Below are positions 35,247 through 44,818 of a stretch of DNA of 64,000 nucleotides, in pieces (position 1 is the first letter of the stretch; each line of letters starts with the position of its first letter). The notes under the pieces are model-generated. The model made no database searches and was not told the DNA's origin. It was given only the letters and a program-made list of their open reading frames with translations. Origin of the DNA: Helicobacter anatolicus (lineage in GTDB: Bacteria > Campylobacterota > Campylobacteria > Campylobacterales > Helicobacteraceae); the NCBI RefSeq assembly GCF_021300615.1, contig NZ_JAJTMY010000001.1, positions 381,095-445,094 on the forward strand. Direction: 5' to 3'. Position numbers and translations under genes: made by a program.

Positions 35247-35992
35247 AAATTGTAGAAATTTTTTATAGTATTCAAGGGGAGGGAAAATATATTGGAAGCC
35301 CTAGTGTTTTTGTGCGTGTGGGATTATGTAATCTTAAATGTAGGGGCTTTGGGCAAGAAATTTCCTATAGAGGAAAGAGACTTGTAGGCTGTGATAGTAT
35401 TTATGCAGCTAATGCAGCTTTTAAGGAGGAATGGACAAATTTTAATAATGCAAAGGATTTGATTGAAGCGATCAAAAAAGTTGCAAAAACACAATATTAT
35501 GATATTGTTTTGACAGGAGGGGAACCAAGTTTATATTTTGATAACCCTGTACTTTTGGAAACCTTAGAGTATTTTTTGGCAAGATCTCATCGTATTTGCG
35601 TGGAGAGTAATGGGAGTATATATTTTACTTTTAATGAGATTTTAAAACAAATTGAATTTACTTTGAGTGTGAAATTAAGCAATAGTTTGGAGGAAAAAAA
35701 TAAGCGTGTAAATATTCCCGCGATACAAAATATTTTAGATCATGCAAAAGATGTAGTTTTTAAATTTGTTATAGATGAAGCATTATGTCAAGAAGAGAAG
35801 GGGATCAGTGAGATCAATGAGATTTTATCACAAATTTCTGGGAGCTATGAAGTATATTTAATGCCAATGGGAAGTGAGACTATAGTGCTTGATAGGAATA
35901 TTCAAGCAATTCTTCCATTATGCTTAAAATATAATTTTAAACTTACAGATCGACTACATATTAGAATCTGGGGAGATAAAAGAGGGGTGTAA
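35240..35992 (+). CDS. queE: 7-carboxy-7-deazaguanine synthase (radical SAM)
   Basis: The 250-residue protein is QueE, which converts the QueD product to 7-carboxy-7-deazaguanine, building the deazapurine core of queuosine. It opens with the conserved IVEIFYSIQGEGKYIGSPSVF. The cluster-binding cysteines appear as C-x3-C (CNLKC) followed 16 residues later by GCDSIYA, rather than the standard C-x3-C-x2-C. Other QueE enzymes with a displaced third Cys are known, such as that of Burkholderia multivorans. VLTGGEPSLY is the GGE motif that binds SAM. The C-terminus (LTDRLHIRIWGDKRGV) is typical. It converges with terC across a 20-base gap. Confidence 0.93.
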   Translation: MLKIVEIFYSIQGEGKYIGSPSVFVRVGLCNLKCRGFGQEISYRGKRLVGCDSIYAANAAFKEEWTNFNNAKDLIEAIKKVAKTQYYDIVLTGGEPSLYFDNPVLLETLEYFLARSHRICVESNGSIYFTFNEILKQIEFTLSVKLSNSLEEKNKRVNIPAIQNILDHAKDVVFKFVIDEALCQEEKGISEINEILSQISGSYEVYLMPMGSETIVLDRNIQAILPLCLKYNFKLTDRLHIRIWGDKRGV

Positions 35993-36012
35993 TTGCCTCT
36001 ATATTTTCTAGA

Positions 36013-36744
36013 TTATTTATTTTTATAGATAATAATGCATTGCACAACAAGAGCAAAGCCCATTGCAAAATAAATAAAATTTTTTGAAAAATGGATTTTA
36101 AAACTATCTAGCATTAAAGTTGCACCAATTAAAATCAATATACAAAGTGCCAAAACTTTGATAGAAGGGTGATGATGTATAAAATTTGTAATATACCCTG
36201 ATACAAAAAGCATAATAAGCACGGTAATAATGATCGCTATACTGGCAAGAGAGATAATGTGTTGAGATTTTGTGGTAATATCTTGTAACATTCCAACTGC
36301 AGTAATCACAGAATCTAGAGAAAAAATAATATCTAGGATTCCAATTTGTATAACACTTAACCAAAAGTTTGTTGAGTTTTTGGTATCAAGAGTGGAATAT
36401 TCTTGAGTTTTGAAAGAGAGTTCTTTGAGTTCTACAATACTTTTATAAATTAAAAAGGCTCCACCACAAAAAAGAAATAAATCTTTTCCAGAAAATGAAA
36501 AATTTGCAAAATACACTAAAGGAGAAGTAAGTGTAACAATCCAAGTAATAGAAAAAAGTAGAGCAATGCGCATAAACATTGCTAGAATAAGTCCTAAAAT
36601 TCTTGCCTGATCTCTTTTTTTTTGAGAAAGTTTTGAAGTTGCAATAGCGATAAAAACAAGATTATCAATTCCCAAAACAACTTCTAATGCAATAAGAATA
36701 CATAAAACCCCCCATGTGCTTGGATCATAAATCCATGCAAACAT
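36013..36744 (-). CDS. TerC family integral membrane protein
   Basis: This 243-residue, highly hydrophobic protein has about seven transmembrane segments. Conserved acidic residues sit inside the membrane in ALEVVLGIDNLVFIAIA near residues 20-36 and LDIIFSLDSVITAVGM near residue 136, the two signatures of the TerC family. Members are implicated in manganese or other metal export and in metalation of secreted enzymes. The start codon abuts the corA stop, so the two are one transcription unit, and both concern divalent metals. The gapA-pgk-corA-terC order matches H. pylori HP1346-HP1343 as I recall it. Confidence 0.9.
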   Translation of the reverse strand: MFAWIYDPSTWGVLCILIALEVVLGIDNLVFIAIATSKLSQKKRDQARILGLILAMFMRIALLFSITWIVTLTSPLVYFANFSFSGKDLFLFCGGAFLIYKSIVELKELSFKTQEYSTLDTKNSTNFWLSVIQIGILDIIFSLDSVITAVGMLQDITTKSQHIISLASIAIIITVLIMLFVSGYITNFIHHHPSIKVLALCILILIGATLMLDSFKIHFSKNFIYFAMGFALVVQCIIIYKNK

Positions 36745-37704
36745 TTATAACCAGCCTTTTTTCTTAAAATATAAAACAGGAAGAATGGTTGATACCACCA
36801 TTACAATAATTGCAATTGGATAGCCAAAAGCCCATTCTAGTTCAGGCATATTTTTGAAGTTCATTCCATAGATTGTTCCAATGAGTGTGGGGGGCATCAT
36901 AGCCATGGTTGCAACGGTAAAAAGTTTGATGATTTTGTTTTGTTCGATATTGATTTGGTTAGTAAATAGACTTTGTACATTATCCAAAATATTCATATTA
37001 ACTGTTGCGAATTCTACAAGAGAATTAAGGTCTTTTAATACAATATTGAGATTTTTTTTGGTATCCATGTCAATTTTATCACTTTTTAAAAGCGCAGTAA
37101 TCGCCCTTCTTTTGTCAGCTAGAGAATCTCTTACGCTCATATTAATTTCTTGTAAGTTTGAGAGGCGTTGTAAAATATTTGTGTAATCAGGTTGATCTTT
37201 GTCAAAAACTTCTTTTCTTAATATTTTTGTTTCATGGCCTACTTCTTCTAACATATCCGCATCTTTTTCAACACGTACTTCATAGATTTTACTGATAAGA
37301 TCAAAGCCATCTTCAAAATTTTTAGGACTAGCTAAAACTCTTTGTTGAATTTCATCAAAAACCTTGAAATCCCCATATCTAATAGTAAATAAGATTCCAT
37401 TATAAAGGATAAAAGTTACAGTCTCATTGTGAAGCTGCAATTTGGCAGGACGCACTAAAAAAAAACTATTAATAGTTACACTAGTGCTATCTTCCCAATA
37501 TCTTGCACTTTGCTCGATTTCTTCTCTTTCTTCTTTGGTGGGGATATCAAGCTTATAGGTTTTAGCAATATATGCAACCTCTTCAAAGGTAGGGTGCAAT
37601 AAATCAATCCATAAAATAATTTGATCTTTGAGTTGTATGGTATCTGTATTGCTAAAGCTTTCTCTTACAACAAGAGAGTTTTTTTTGATAAAAATATTCA
37701 TCAT
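36745..37704 (-). CDS. corA: CorA family magnesium/divalent cation transporter
   Basis: The 319-residue protein has a long cytoplasmic N-terminal domain and two C-terminal transmembrane helices. The selectivity signature [13 protein letters not shown], containing GMN, lies between them near residue 280. It forms a pentameric channel for Mg2+ and sometimes Co2+ or Ni2+. The helical stalk (about 150-255) includes [19 protein letters not shown]. The C-terminus ends with basic residues (YFKKKGWL) that form the ring at the pore mouth. It starts 4 bases after the pgk stop and abuts terC, so it belongs to the glycolytic cluster transcript. Length and domain order are normal. Confidence 0.94.
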   Translation of the reverse strand: MMNIFIKKNSLVVRESFSNTDTIQLKDQIILWIDLLHPTFEEVAYIAKTYKLDIPTKEEREEIEQSARYWEDSTSVTINSFFLVRPAKLQLHNETVTFILYNGILFTIRYGDFKVFDEIQQRVLASPKNFEDGFDLISKIYEVRVEKDADMLEEVGHETKILRKEVFDKDQPDYTNILQRLSNLQEINMSVRDSLADKRRAITALLKSDKIDMDTKKNLNIVLKDLNSLVEFATVNMNILDNVQSLFTNQINIEQNKIIKLFTVATMAMMPPTLIGTIYGMNFKNMPELEWAFGYPIAIIVMVVSTILPVLYFKKKGWL

Positions 37705-37707
37705 TTT

Positions 37708-38922
37708 TTAAGCCTTTTTATCAAGCACTTCAAAAGCTGGTAAAATTTTTCCCTCTAAAAGTTCGAGTGAAGCACCTCCACCAGTAGAGATAAAACTCAT
37801 ATTTTCTCTTTCACCTGCCTTATCTACCGCATCAGCCGTATCACCCCCACCAATGAGCGAAAATGCATAAGAATCGCTAATTGTATGTGCAATAGAGAAA
37901 GTTCCACGAGAAAACTTTGGATTTTCATAGATTCCTAATGGTCCATTCCAAATAATTGTTTGGCTTGCACGAATTACTTGATTGAATAATCTTGTTGTAG
38001 CAGGACCGATATCTACTGCCATAAAACCTTGCGGAATATCTTGTGATGGTGAAGTTTGTATATTAGCATTATCTTCTAAGCTATTTGTGCTAATTACATC
38101 TACAGGAAGATAGATTTTTACTTTCTTTTGGACTGCTAAGGCAAGGATTTTTTTAGCATCTTCTAGTAATCCATCTTCAACAAGAGATTTTTGCATATCA
38201 TAACCAAGTGCCTTTAAAAACGTATTGCTCATTGCACCACCAATAATTACTTTATCTACAACATCAAGAATATTATAAAGAAGTGCTAATTTAGAGCTTA
38301 CTTTGCTACCTCCTACAATAAGTAGCACAGGTTTGATAGGATTAAAAAGTGCTTTGGCAAAAGAATCGATCTCTTTTTTTAGCAATAATCCCGCGACTTT
38401 TTGCGCTGTAAATTTTGCGATTCCATAAGTACTGGCATGTGCTCTATGACTTGTTCCAAAAGCGTCATTGACAAAAACATCGCATAGTAAAGCAAGCTTT
38501 TTGCCAAATTCTGTATCATTTTGTTCTTCTTCAGGATAAAATCGGATATTTTCTAGCAAAATGATTGATTGATTATCAAGTGTATTTTGTAAATCTTTTG
38601 CTTGCTCGATTGTTTCTGCAAAAGTGATATTCTTGTTTAATAAACGCTCTAAGCGTTTAAGAATGTGTCGCAAAGAATGTTTATGATCTCTAGACTTTGG
38701 TCTGCCAAGATGGCTTACTAAAACAATATTTTTTACATGATTATCAATACAATAATTAATTGTTGGTAATGCTTCTCTAATCCTTGTATCATCTGAAATA
38801 TTAAATTCCTTATCCATAGGGACATTAAAATCTACACGAATTAAGATCCTTTTGTTTGTAATATCTATATCTTTAATACTTTGAGTTTGTTGCATAAGGT
38901 TAATGCCGGCTACTTGTAACAT
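37708..38922 (-). CDS. pgk: Phosphoglycerate kinase
   Basis: The 404-residue enzyme transfers phosphate from 1,3-bisphosphoglycerate to ADP. N-domain substrate motifs RVDFNVPMD and LVSHLGRPK, the hinge region, and the nucleotide-binding GGGDTADAV and FISTGGGASLELLEG are present. The start at 38922 is favoured because AAGGAG lies six bases upstream; a second Met nine codons later (MQQTQS) would be closer to the usual N-terminus and cannot be excluded. In H. pylori it follows gapA; here pgi is inserted between them, placing three central-carbon enzymes in one reverse-strand unit with corA and terC. Confidence 0.97.
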   Translation of the reverse strand: MLQVAGINLMQQTQSIKDIDITNKRILIRVDFNVPMDKEFNISDDTRIREALPTINYCIDNHVKNIVLVSHLGRPKSRDHKHSLRHILKRLERLLNKNITFAETIEQAKDLQNTLDNQSIILLENIRFYPEEEQNDTEFGKKLALLCDVFVNDAFGTSHRAHASTYGIAKFTAQKVAGLLLKKEIDSFAKALFNPIKPVLLIVGGSKVSSKLALLYNILDVVDKVIIGGAMSNTFLKALGYDMQKSLVEDGLLEDAKKILALAVQKKVKIYLPVDVISTNSLEDNANIQTSPSQDIPQGFMAVDIGPATTRLFNQVIRASQTIIWNGPLGIYENPKFSRGTFSIAHTISDSYAFSLIGGGDTADAVDKAGERENMSFISTGGGASLELLEGKILPAFEVLDKKA

Positions 38923-38959
38923 AGAGAACTCCTTATTTTTTTGGTTATTTTATCAAAAA

Positions 38960-40228
38960 TTAAAACATTTTTTTAAGCAGAACTTTTCCGTATTCTACTC
39001 CTGGTTGATCATAAGTATTGATATTTAAAATCACTCCCACTGCAGATGTTAAAAGTTCAAAATAAATAATTAATCTTCCAACACTATTTTCACAAAGTAC
39101 GTCAATTTCTATACAGTCTGTAGGGATTTTTTCATTTTGTATGGCTTGCATGGTTGCAATTTGCTGCATGTTAAGAAGTTTGGCAAAAGAAGTTCCATTG
39201 ACAAAATTTGTATCTTCTAGATATTCTAGAGAAAGATTGGGAATTTTTGGTTTAGCATATTTGGCTTGATTGAGACTAATAAATGTAATGGTTTTATCCA
39301 TAACGCCCTGTGTAATGAGTTGCAAAAATGAGTGTTGGTCAATACTGCCAATTAGGCTAATTGGAGTAAGTCCAACTTTTTTGCCATAAATATCAATTTT
39401 ACCAAGAGATTCTCCCCAGAGTTGCACAAACCAAGCATTAAAATTTTTAAAAACACTAGAGTAGGAAAAAAGAATATTTATAGGATAACGTTCTTTGTTT
39501 TTTGCAAGAAAAATTGCTTTTTTTAATACATGCTCTTCTTTACGTTGTAAAAAATTTTTTTGAAAATTATATGCTCCTTCTAGAATCTTTTCTACATCAT
39601 ACCCCAAAAGTTTGAGTGGCAAAATTCCCACAGTGCTTAATATGGAAAAGCGACCACCAATATTTTTATTAATTCCAAAACATTGAAATGCATTTTTTTG
39701 CGCAAAATTCCAAAGAGGAGAAAAATCATCAGTGATAAAAATGAGATGTTTTTTGTAAGCAGAATCCATAAGATTGTATTTGTTGATTACAAACTTGAGT
39801 AAAGATGAAGTTTCAATTGTGGTGCCAGATTTTGAAATCGTAATAAAAAGAGTGCTTTTTAAAGAAATTTTACTGAGATTTTTTTGAATTTCAATAGGGT
39901 CAGTATGCTCTAAAAAACGTAGTTTTATAGGTTTTCTTGATTCTAGGTGTTTGAGCATACCATCAATGGCTTTAAGTCCAAGGGAACTACCCCCAATTCC
40001 TATAATTACGATATTTCTTATATTTTCTAAAAAAGTAGAGTTTTTTTGAATAAAATCATTAGAATCTTGTATTGCTCTTTTATCACTAGTAAGATCGTAG
40101 TAGCCTGTTTTTTTTTGATGGATTTCTTCTTGCAAGAGATGAAATACTTTATCTAAAGCATTCTTGTTGGGTTTTGCAAGATTATTGTCTAGGGTATTTT
40201 TATCAAAAAAATGTGTAAAATTTAACAT
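38960..40228 (-). CDS. pgi: Glucose-6-phosphate isomerase, short form
   Basis: The 422-residue protein interconverts glucose-6-phosphate and fructose-6-phosphate. Sugar-phosphate motifs are IVIIGIGGSSLG and ITISKSGTTIETSS in the two SIS-like halves. Further active-site segments are NIGGRFSILSTVGILPL and GSIDQHSFLQLITQG (His and Gln). At 422 residues it is much shorter than the roughly 545-residue E. coli/H. pylori type and resembles the compact form seen in Campylobacter. It lies 8 bases after gapA and 37 before pgk. Placing pgi in the gapA-pgk cluster is the main difference from the H. pylori arrangement. Confidence 0.94.
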   Translation of the reverse strand: MLNFTHFFDKNTLDNNLAKPNKNALDKVFHLLQEEIHQKKTGYYDLTSDKRAIQDSNDFIQKNSTFLENIRNIVIIGIGGSSLGLKAIDGMLKHLESRKPIKLRFLEHTDPIEIQKNLSKISLKSTLFITISKSGTTIETSSLLKFVINKYNLMDSAYKKHLIFITDDFSPLWNFAQKNAFQCFGINKNIGGRFSILSTVGILPLKLLGYDVEKILEGAYNFQKNFLQRKEEHVLKKAIFLAKNKERYPINILFSYSSVFKNFNAWFVQLWGESLGKIDIYGKKVGLTPISLIGSIDQHSFLQLITQGVMDKTITFISLNQAKYAKPKIPNLSLEYLEDTNFVNGTSFAKLLNMQQIATMQAIQNEKIPTDCIEIDVLCENSVGRLIIYFELLTSAVGVILNINTYDQPGVEYGKVLLKKMF

Positions 40229-40236
40229 TTATACCC

Positions 40237-41223
40237 TTAGAAATCCATCATATATGCACACATATCTACAAGTCGATGGGAATATCCCATTTCATTATCA
40301 TACCAAGCAAGAACTTTTGCAGTATTTCCCTGTACTAAGGTTTTGTCTGGGACAAAAATCGCACTGTAGCTTGATCCAATAAAATCGCTTGATACACATT
40401 TTTCTTCATCTATAAGTAAGAGATCTTTGAGATAGCTTTGTTCTGCTTCTTTAAAGGCCGCATTGATTTCTTCTTTGGAAGCTTGTTTTTCTAGATTTAA
40501 AGTGAGATCTACCAAACTTACATCAGGAGTTGGTACACGGATTGCAAATCCATTAAGTTTTCCATTAAGCTCAGGCATAACAAGACCAATGGCTTTTGCA
40601 GCACCAGTGCTTGTGGGAATCATATTGAGTGCAGCAGCTCTAGCACGGCGTATATCTTTGTGTTTTACATCAAGAAGATTTTGGTCATTGGTATAGCTGT
40701 GGATAGTTGTCATGAGACCATTTTGGATTCCAAAGTTTTGGTGTAAAACCTTTGCGATTGTAGCGAGACAATTTGTGGTACACGAAGCATTAGAAATTAC
40801 AGACTCGTTGTTATAAGAAGTATGATTTACTCCGAAAACAAAAGTAGGAGTGTTTTCTGCAGCAGCTGAAATAATAACTTTTTTGACATTATTTTTGATA
40901 TGTTGAGATGCCTTATCAAGTGCATTAAACTTTCCTGTACATTCTATTACTGCTTCTGCACCATAAGGAGAAAAATCTAGAGAAGCAATATCTCTATTGC
41001 TTACGATTTTTACATTTTTGCTATTTCCTATTGTTAGAGTAGTATCATCATTTTTTTTAACTTCATAGTGTTTATGTACAGAATCATATTTGATTAAATG
41101 TAAAAGAGTATCAATGTCTGCTGTAGTATTTATTGCGCTAATTTCCATATCTTGACGCGATCCAATAATCCTAGCAACACACAAACCAATTCTACCTGTT
41201 CCATTAATAGCAATTTTTTTCAT
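40237..41223 (-). CDS. gapA: Glyceraldehyde-3-phosphate dehydrogenase
   Basis: The 328-residue enzyme oxidises glyceraldehyde-3-phosphate to 1,3-bisphosphoglycerate. The cofactor-binding NGTGRIG is at residues 6-12. The catalytic Cys is in [10 protein letters not shown] near residue 153, and the phosphate-site [11 protein letters not shown] follows. The C-terminal [15 protein letters not shown] is standard. The residue after the second strand ([13 protein letters not shown]) lacks the common ND pair, leaving NAD versus NADP preference open. It is the first gene of the gapA-pgi-pgk-corA-terC unit and is divergent from hup, with a 224-base intergenic region carrying likely promoters for both. 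Confidence 0.97.
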   Translation of the reverse strand: MKKIAINGTGRIGLCVARIIGSRQDMEISAINTTADIDTLLHLIKYDSVHKHYEVKKNDDTTLTIGNSKNVKIVSNRDIASLDFSPYGAEAVIECTGKFNALDKASQHIKNNVKKVIISAAAENTPTFVFGVNHTSYNNESVISNASCTTNCLATIAKVLHQNFGIQNGLMTTIHSYTNDQNLLDVKHKDIRRARAAALNMIPTSTGAAKAIGLVMPELNGKLNGFAIRVPTPDVSLVDLTLNLEKQASKEEINAAFKEAEQSYLKDLLLIDEEKCVSSDFIGSSYSAIFVPDKTLVQGNTAKVLAWYDNEMGYSHRLVDMCAYMMDF

Positions 41224-41286
41224 TTATATCCTTAAAATTCAAAACAAAGTTTGTAAAAATTGTTATTGAAATATTGTAATGGGAAT

Positions 41287-41292
41287 ATTATA
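41287..41292 (-). promoter_or_regulatory. Candidate -10 box for gapA operon
   Basis: On the reverse strand the hexamer reads TATAAT, matching the -10 consensus. It lies about 64 bases upstream of the gapA start, predicting a leader of roughly 55-60 bases. No clear -35 is seen, as is normal in Helicobacter. Confidence 0.5.
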
Positions 41293-41373
41293 CTTAAAAA
41301 CAAATACTTTTGTAAAGTTGGTAAAATCCCAAAAACTGCTTTAAAAACGCTTGATTTTTAAAAAAAAACTGTG

Positions 41374-41379
41374 TAGAAT
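41374..41379 (+). promoter_or_regulatory. Candidate -10 box for hup
   Basis: TAGAAT, preceded by TG, lies about 69 bases upstream of the hup start in the divergent gapA-hup spacer and downstream of an A/T-tract region. It is a one-mismatch match to the -10 consensus. Confidence 0.4.
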
Positions 41380-41447
41380 AACGCGTTTTTGAAACAAAAA
41401 CATCATTCAAATGAAACATAGATACTCATTTTAGGGAGGAACTAAAG

Positions 41448-41732
41448 ATGAATAAGGCAGAATTTGTTGATTTAGTAAAAGAAGTTGGTGATTATACAAC
41501 CAAGAAAGATGCAGAAAATGCAATAAATGCATTTGTTGTATCTATTGAAACTGCACTAGCAAAAAAAGAAAGTGTTGAATTGGTTGGTTTTGGTAAGTTT
41601 GAAGCAGTATTGCAAAAAGGCAAGGAAGGAAAAGTTCCTGGAAGCGATAAAACTTATAAAACAGCTGATAAAATGGTTCCTAAGTTTAAACCTGGAAAAG
41701 GTTTAAAAGATTTAGTATCTAAAGCGAAGTAA
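41448..41732 (+). CDS. hup: HU family DNA-binding protein
   Basis: The 94-residue protein is a nucleoid HU protein. MNKAEFVDLVKEVGDYTTKK forms the helical dimerisation part, VELVGFGKFEAV the saddle, and the DNA-arm region includes GSDKTYKTADKMVPKFKPG, with Pro at the arm tip changed from the usual RNP motif. It binds and bends DNA without strict sequence preference. GGGAGGAA gives a strong ribosome site seven bases before the ATG. It is followed by a GC-rich hairpin (TTCCC-x-TCC with GGAGGGAA, 41732-41756) lacking a T-run, then tRNA-Arg. Confidence 0.94.
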   Translation: MNKAEFVDLVKEVGDYTTKKDAENAINAFVVSIETALAKKESVELVGFGKFEAVLQKGKEGKVPGSDKTYKTADKMVPKFKPGKGLKDLVSKAK

Positions 41733-41758
41733 CCTTCCCCTCCTTTTGGGAGGGAAAT

Positions 41759-41834
41759 ATCCCCGTAGCTCAGTGGATAGAGCGTACGATTCCTAATCGT
41801 AAGGCCGTGGGTTCAAATCCCTCCGAGGATACCA
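41759..41834 (+). tRNA. tRNA-Arg (anticodon CCT)
   Basis: A 76-base cloverleaf with encoded CCA. The D stem is GCTC/GAGC. The anticodon stem TACGA/TCGTA encloses the loop TTCCTAA with CCT. The T loop is TTCAAAT. The acceptor ATCCCCG/CGAGGAT has one C-A mismatch at pair 5-68, and the T stem GTGGG/CCCTC has one T-T mismatch at 50-64. It lies between hup and ndk in the same direction. Confidence 0.92.
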
Positions 41835-41869
41835 CTTATATTTAAGTTAATTTATTTTTGGAGAAATTG

Positions 41870-42283
41870 ATGGAGCAAACACTATCAATCATTAAACCCG
41901 ATGCAGTAAAAAAGGGTGTAATTGGAAAAATTATAGATAGATTTGAAAGTAATGGTTTGCGTATTGCAGCGATGAAGAAAATATCTTTAAGCTTACAAGA
42001 TGCGCAACAATTTTATGCAATTCATAGGGAAAGACCTTTTTTTAATGATCTTGTACAGTTTATGATAAGCGGTCCTGTTGTTGTTATGGTGCTAGAAGGT
42101 GAAGGTGCTGTTGCAAAAAACCGTGCATTAATGGGTGCTACAAATCCAAAAGAAGCTGATAAGGGAACAATTAGAGCAGATTTTGCTGATAGTATTGATG
42201 CAAATGCTGTACATGGAAGCGACAGTTTGGAAAATGCAAAAATTGAAATTAATTTCTTTTTCGCTAAACGAGAAATTTGTTAA
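41870..42283 (+). CDS. ndk: Nucleoside diphosphate kinase
   Basis: The 137-residue enzyme transfers gamma-phosphate between nucleoside triphosphates and diphosphates. The N-terminus [16 protein letters not shown] and the active-site His in [16 protein letters not shown] near residue 115 are diagnostic. Other nucleotide-site residues appear in [14 protein letters not shown] and [19 protein letters not shown]. The ATG at 41870 is chosen over a TTG at 41858, because TTGGAG is well spaced upstream and the family N-terminus starts there. It is the first gene of a cluster running through fabH. Confidence 0.97.
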   Translation: MEQTLSIIKPDAVKKGVIGKIIDRFESNGLRIAAMKKISLSLQDAQQFYAIHRERPFFNDLVQFMISGPVVVMVLEGEGAVAKNRALMGATNPKEADKGTIRADFADSIDANAVHGSDSLENAKIEINFFFAKREIC

Positions 42284-42289
42284 ATTGTT

Positions 42290-42640
42290 ATGAAAATATC
42301 TTTTCGAAAAATTACTTCGCAGCCTAAACAGTATGTTTTTGATACACGAGGGTTACGCTTAGAATGTGAAATTTTTCGAAAATTTAATAATCTTTTTGTC
42401 TTAAAGGGAAATTTAAGTGGTTCTATTATTTTAGAGTGCTTTAGGAGTGGCGAAGAGTTTGAAAAAACTATTGCGCAAGAGTTAGTTTTGTATATTTCAG
42501 ATGGAATGTGGGATATACAAAGCCAATCTAAACTTGATAGCTTTGATGTTATAGAATTTTTTGATGGCTTTATAGATATCGAAACAATTGTTTCTGATGA
42601 AATAGAACTAATAAAATCAGATTATTATACTAAGGAGTAA
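42290..42640 (+). CDS. YceD/DUF177-like protein, short
   Basis: The 116-residue acidic protein has no signal peptide or membrane segment. It precedes rpmF by only 3 bases, the position occupied by DUF177 (YceD) genes in the yceD-rpmF-plsX-fabH clusters of many bacteria. The visible sequence fits weakly: a central LKGNLSGSIILECFRSGEEF segment corresponds to the usual beta-rich core with one Cys, whereas typical YceD proteins are about 170 residues with a Cys pair. YceD has been linked to rRNA processing. The assignment rests mainly on position. Confidence 0.7.
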   Translation: MKISFRKITSQPKQYVFDTRGLRLECEIFRKFNNLFVLKGNLSGSIILECFRSGEEFEKTIAQELVLYISDGMWDIQSQSKLDSFDVIEFFDGFIDIETIVSDEIELIKSDYYTKE

Positions 42641-42643
42641 GAC

Positions 42644-42796
42644 ATGGCAGTTCCTAAGAGACGCGTGAGTAAAACAAGAGCAGCTAAGAGAAGAACACAT
42701 TATAAAATTACTTTAGCAACACCAGTTAGAGATAAAGACGGCAGCTGGAAAATGCCACATCATATCAATAAGTTTAATGGTTCTTACAAAGCATAA
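42644..42796 (+). CDS. rpmF: 50S ribosomal protein L32
   Basis: A 50-residue frame beginning [20 protein letters not shown], the conserved L32 N-terminus. The protein is highly basic and ends in KFNGSYKA. It contains no Cys, so it is the zinc-free form. A strong AAGGAG lies seven bases upstream. It is followed 12 bases later by plsX, the classic rpmF-plsX-fabH order that joins ribosome and lipid synthesis. Confidence 0.95.
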   Translation: MAVPKRRVSKTRAAKRRTHYKITLATPVRDKDGSWKMPHHINKFNGSYKA

Positions 42797-42808
42797 TTTG
42801 AGGTTTTG

Positions 42809-43807
42809 ATGATAAAAATAGCAGTTGATGCAATGGGGGCAGATAATGGGGTAAAACCCATTATAGATGGAGTAAAACAAGCACTTCTTCATAAAGATAT
42901 TTTCATCTATTTGGTTGGAAATTCTGAACAAATACATCCTCATTTAAATTCAAGAGATTTTGGAAATCTTGCTTCTCGAGTGGGAGTTGTTCATTGCGAT
43001 GATTATATACGAATGGAGGAGCAGGCCTCTAGTGCAGCAAAAAGGAAAGATTCTTCAATTTATATTGCTACAGAAATGCTAAAAAATCAAGAAGTTGATG
43101 CATTAATTTCTGCTGGTCATAGTGGGGCTACAATGAGTTTAGCAACCTTGAGATTAGGGCGAATTAAAGGAGTGAGTAGACCTGCGATTTGCACAATGAT
43201 GCCAACAACTTCAGGTAAACTAAGTTTAGTATTAGATGCTGGAGCGAATACAGATTGTAAACCAGAATTTTTAAGAGATTTTGCCTTGATGGGATATGAA
43301 TATTCTAAACATGTTTTAGAAAATACGAATCCAAGTGTAGGTTTGCTTGCTAATGGTGAGGAAGATACAAAGGGCAATGAATTGACTAAAGAGACATTTA
43401 AACTTTTAAAAGCTTATGGATTTTTTAAGGGAAATGTTGAAGGTAATGATATTTTTAATGGTACTGTAGATGTGATTGTATGCGATGGTTATACAGGAAA
43501 TGTAAGTTTAAAGGTAAGTGAAGGGGTAGCAAGTTCTGTGATGCATCTTTTAAAAACTGGTATTAAAGAATCTTATGTAGCTATGCTAGGAGCATTTTTA
43601 TTAAAAAGTGTTTTTAAGAAAATGAAGCAAACAATAGATTATGCAGAATATGGTGGTGCTCCGTTGCTTGGAGTTAGTGGAAATGTAATTATTAGTCATG
43701 GAAAAAGCAATGCTAGAGCTATCGAGTGTGCTATTTATCAGGCAATAAAAACAATAGATTCTCAAATTATTCAAAGAATTGAGGAATCTTTTGGAAATAG
43801 AGAATAA
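42809..43807 (+). CDS. plsX: Phosphate acyltransferase PlsX
   Basis: The 332-residue enzyme makes acyl-phosphate from acyl-ACP for phospholipid synthesis. It opens with [18 protein letters not shown], the family N-terminus. [47 protein letters not shown] and [15 protein letters not shown] are recognised family blocks. The ATG at 42809 is preferred over a TTG one codon earlier, with GAGG upstream. It lies 12 bases after rpmF and 9 before fabH. Confidence 0.96.
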   Translation: MIKIAVDAMGADNGVKPIIDGVKQALLHKDIFIYLVGNSEQIHPHLNSRDFGNLASRVGVVHCDDYIRMEEQASSAAKRKDSSIYIATEMLKNQEVDALISAGHSGATMSLATLRLGRIKGVSRPAICTMMPTTSGKLSLVLDAGANTDCKPEFLRDFALMGYEYSKHVLENTNPSVGLLANGEEDTKGNELTKETFKLLKAYGFFKGNVEGNDIFNGTVDVIVCDGYTGNVSLKVSEGVASSVMHLLKTGIKESYVAMLGAFLLKSVFKKMKQTIDYAEYGGAPLLGVSGNVIISHGKSNARAIECAIYQAIKTIDSQIIQRIEESFGNRE

Positions 43808-43816
43808 GATTTGAAA

Positions 43817-44788
43817 ATGTATGCTGCTTTAAAATCCATTGCTTCCTATGTTCCTAAAAATCAAGTAACAAATTTTGATCTTGAAAAACAGATTGATACT
43901 TCACATGAATGGATTGTTGAGCGCACAGGAATTAGTAGTAGATTTTTTGCCAGTAAAGATGAAAATACTAGCGATTTGGCTGTAAAGGCGGGCAAGATTG
44001 CAATACAAAGAGCTGGGTTAAAACATCAAGATATTGATATGGTAATTGTAGCTACGTTAAGCCCTGATTACTTGACAATGCCTTCTACAGCATGTTTAGT
44101 AGCAGCAAAGCTTGGCATTATTAATAAACCTGCATTTGATATTTCTACAGCTTGTACAGGGTTTATTTACCTTCTTTCTATTGCTAAAGCTTTTATTGAA
44201 TCAGGAGGTTATAACAATATCCTTATCATTGGTGCAGAAAAAATTAGTTCAATTTTGGATTTTAGTGATCGCACAACCTGTGTACTTTTTGGTGATGGAG
44301 CAGGTGCTGCTATTGTGGGACGCACAAATGAGAAAAAAAAATCTATTTTAGATGTGCATATAGCAGCTGATGGGAATTATTCTAACTTGCTATGCACCCC
44401 AAGGAATACTCTACAAGATCAAGCAAAACAATTTTTGCAAATGAAGGGCAATGAAGTTTTTAAACTTGCTGTAAAAACACTTGCAAGTGATGTGGAAAAT
44501 ATTCTACAAAAAAATCATATTACTCCACAAGAAATCAAATATTTTATTCCTCATCAAGCAAATCTAAGAATTATTAATGCTGTGGGTAATCGCCTCAATT
44601 TTCAAGATGAACAAATTGTATTAACAGTGCAAAAATATGGGAATACTTCGGCTGCAAGCATTCCTATGGCAATTAATGATGTTTATGAGAGTGGAAAATT
44701 GGATTCAGGAGATTTAATTTTACTTGATGCATTTGGAGGAGGGTTGACTTGGGGGTCTGCTTTAGTTTATTTTGATGGTAGGAGATAA
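43817..44788 (+). CDS. fabH: Beta-ketoacyl-ACP synthase III
   Basis: The 323-residue enzyme condenses acetyl-CoA with malonyl-ACP to start fatty-acid synthesis. The catalytic triad is visible: Cys in [12 protein letters not shown] near residue 113, His in [10 protein letters not shown] and Asn in [11 protein letters not shown]. Other family segments are [14 protein letters not shown] and [11 protein letters not shown]. The ATG at 43817 was chosen; a TTG at 43811 would add two residues. It ends the ndk-fabH cluster and is followed by the 6S RNA candidate. Confidence 0.96.
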   Translation: MYAALKSIASYVPKNQVTNFDLEKQIDTSHEWIVERTGISSRFFASKDENTSDLAVKAGKIAIQRAGLKHQDIDMVIVATLSPDYLTMPSTACLVAAKLGIINKPAFDISTACTGFIYLLSIAKAFIESGGYNNILIIGAEKISSILDFSDRTTCVLFGDGAGAAIVGRTNEKKKSILDVHIAADGNYSNLLCTPRNTLQDQAKQFLQMKGNEVFKLAVKTLASDVENILQKNHITPQEIKYFIPHQANLRIINAVGNRLNFQDEQIVLTVQKYGNTSAASIPMAINDVYESGKLDSGDLILLDAFGGGLTWGSALVYFDGRR

Positions 44789-44818
44789 ATTCATTCCTTA
44801 AAAACCATTTTTATTTAG

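Noticed and set aside
41732-41756. Rho-independent terminator after hup
   Set aside because: A GC-rich hairpin is present but no T-run follows, so termination is doubtful; it may instead be a processing site before tRNA-Arg.
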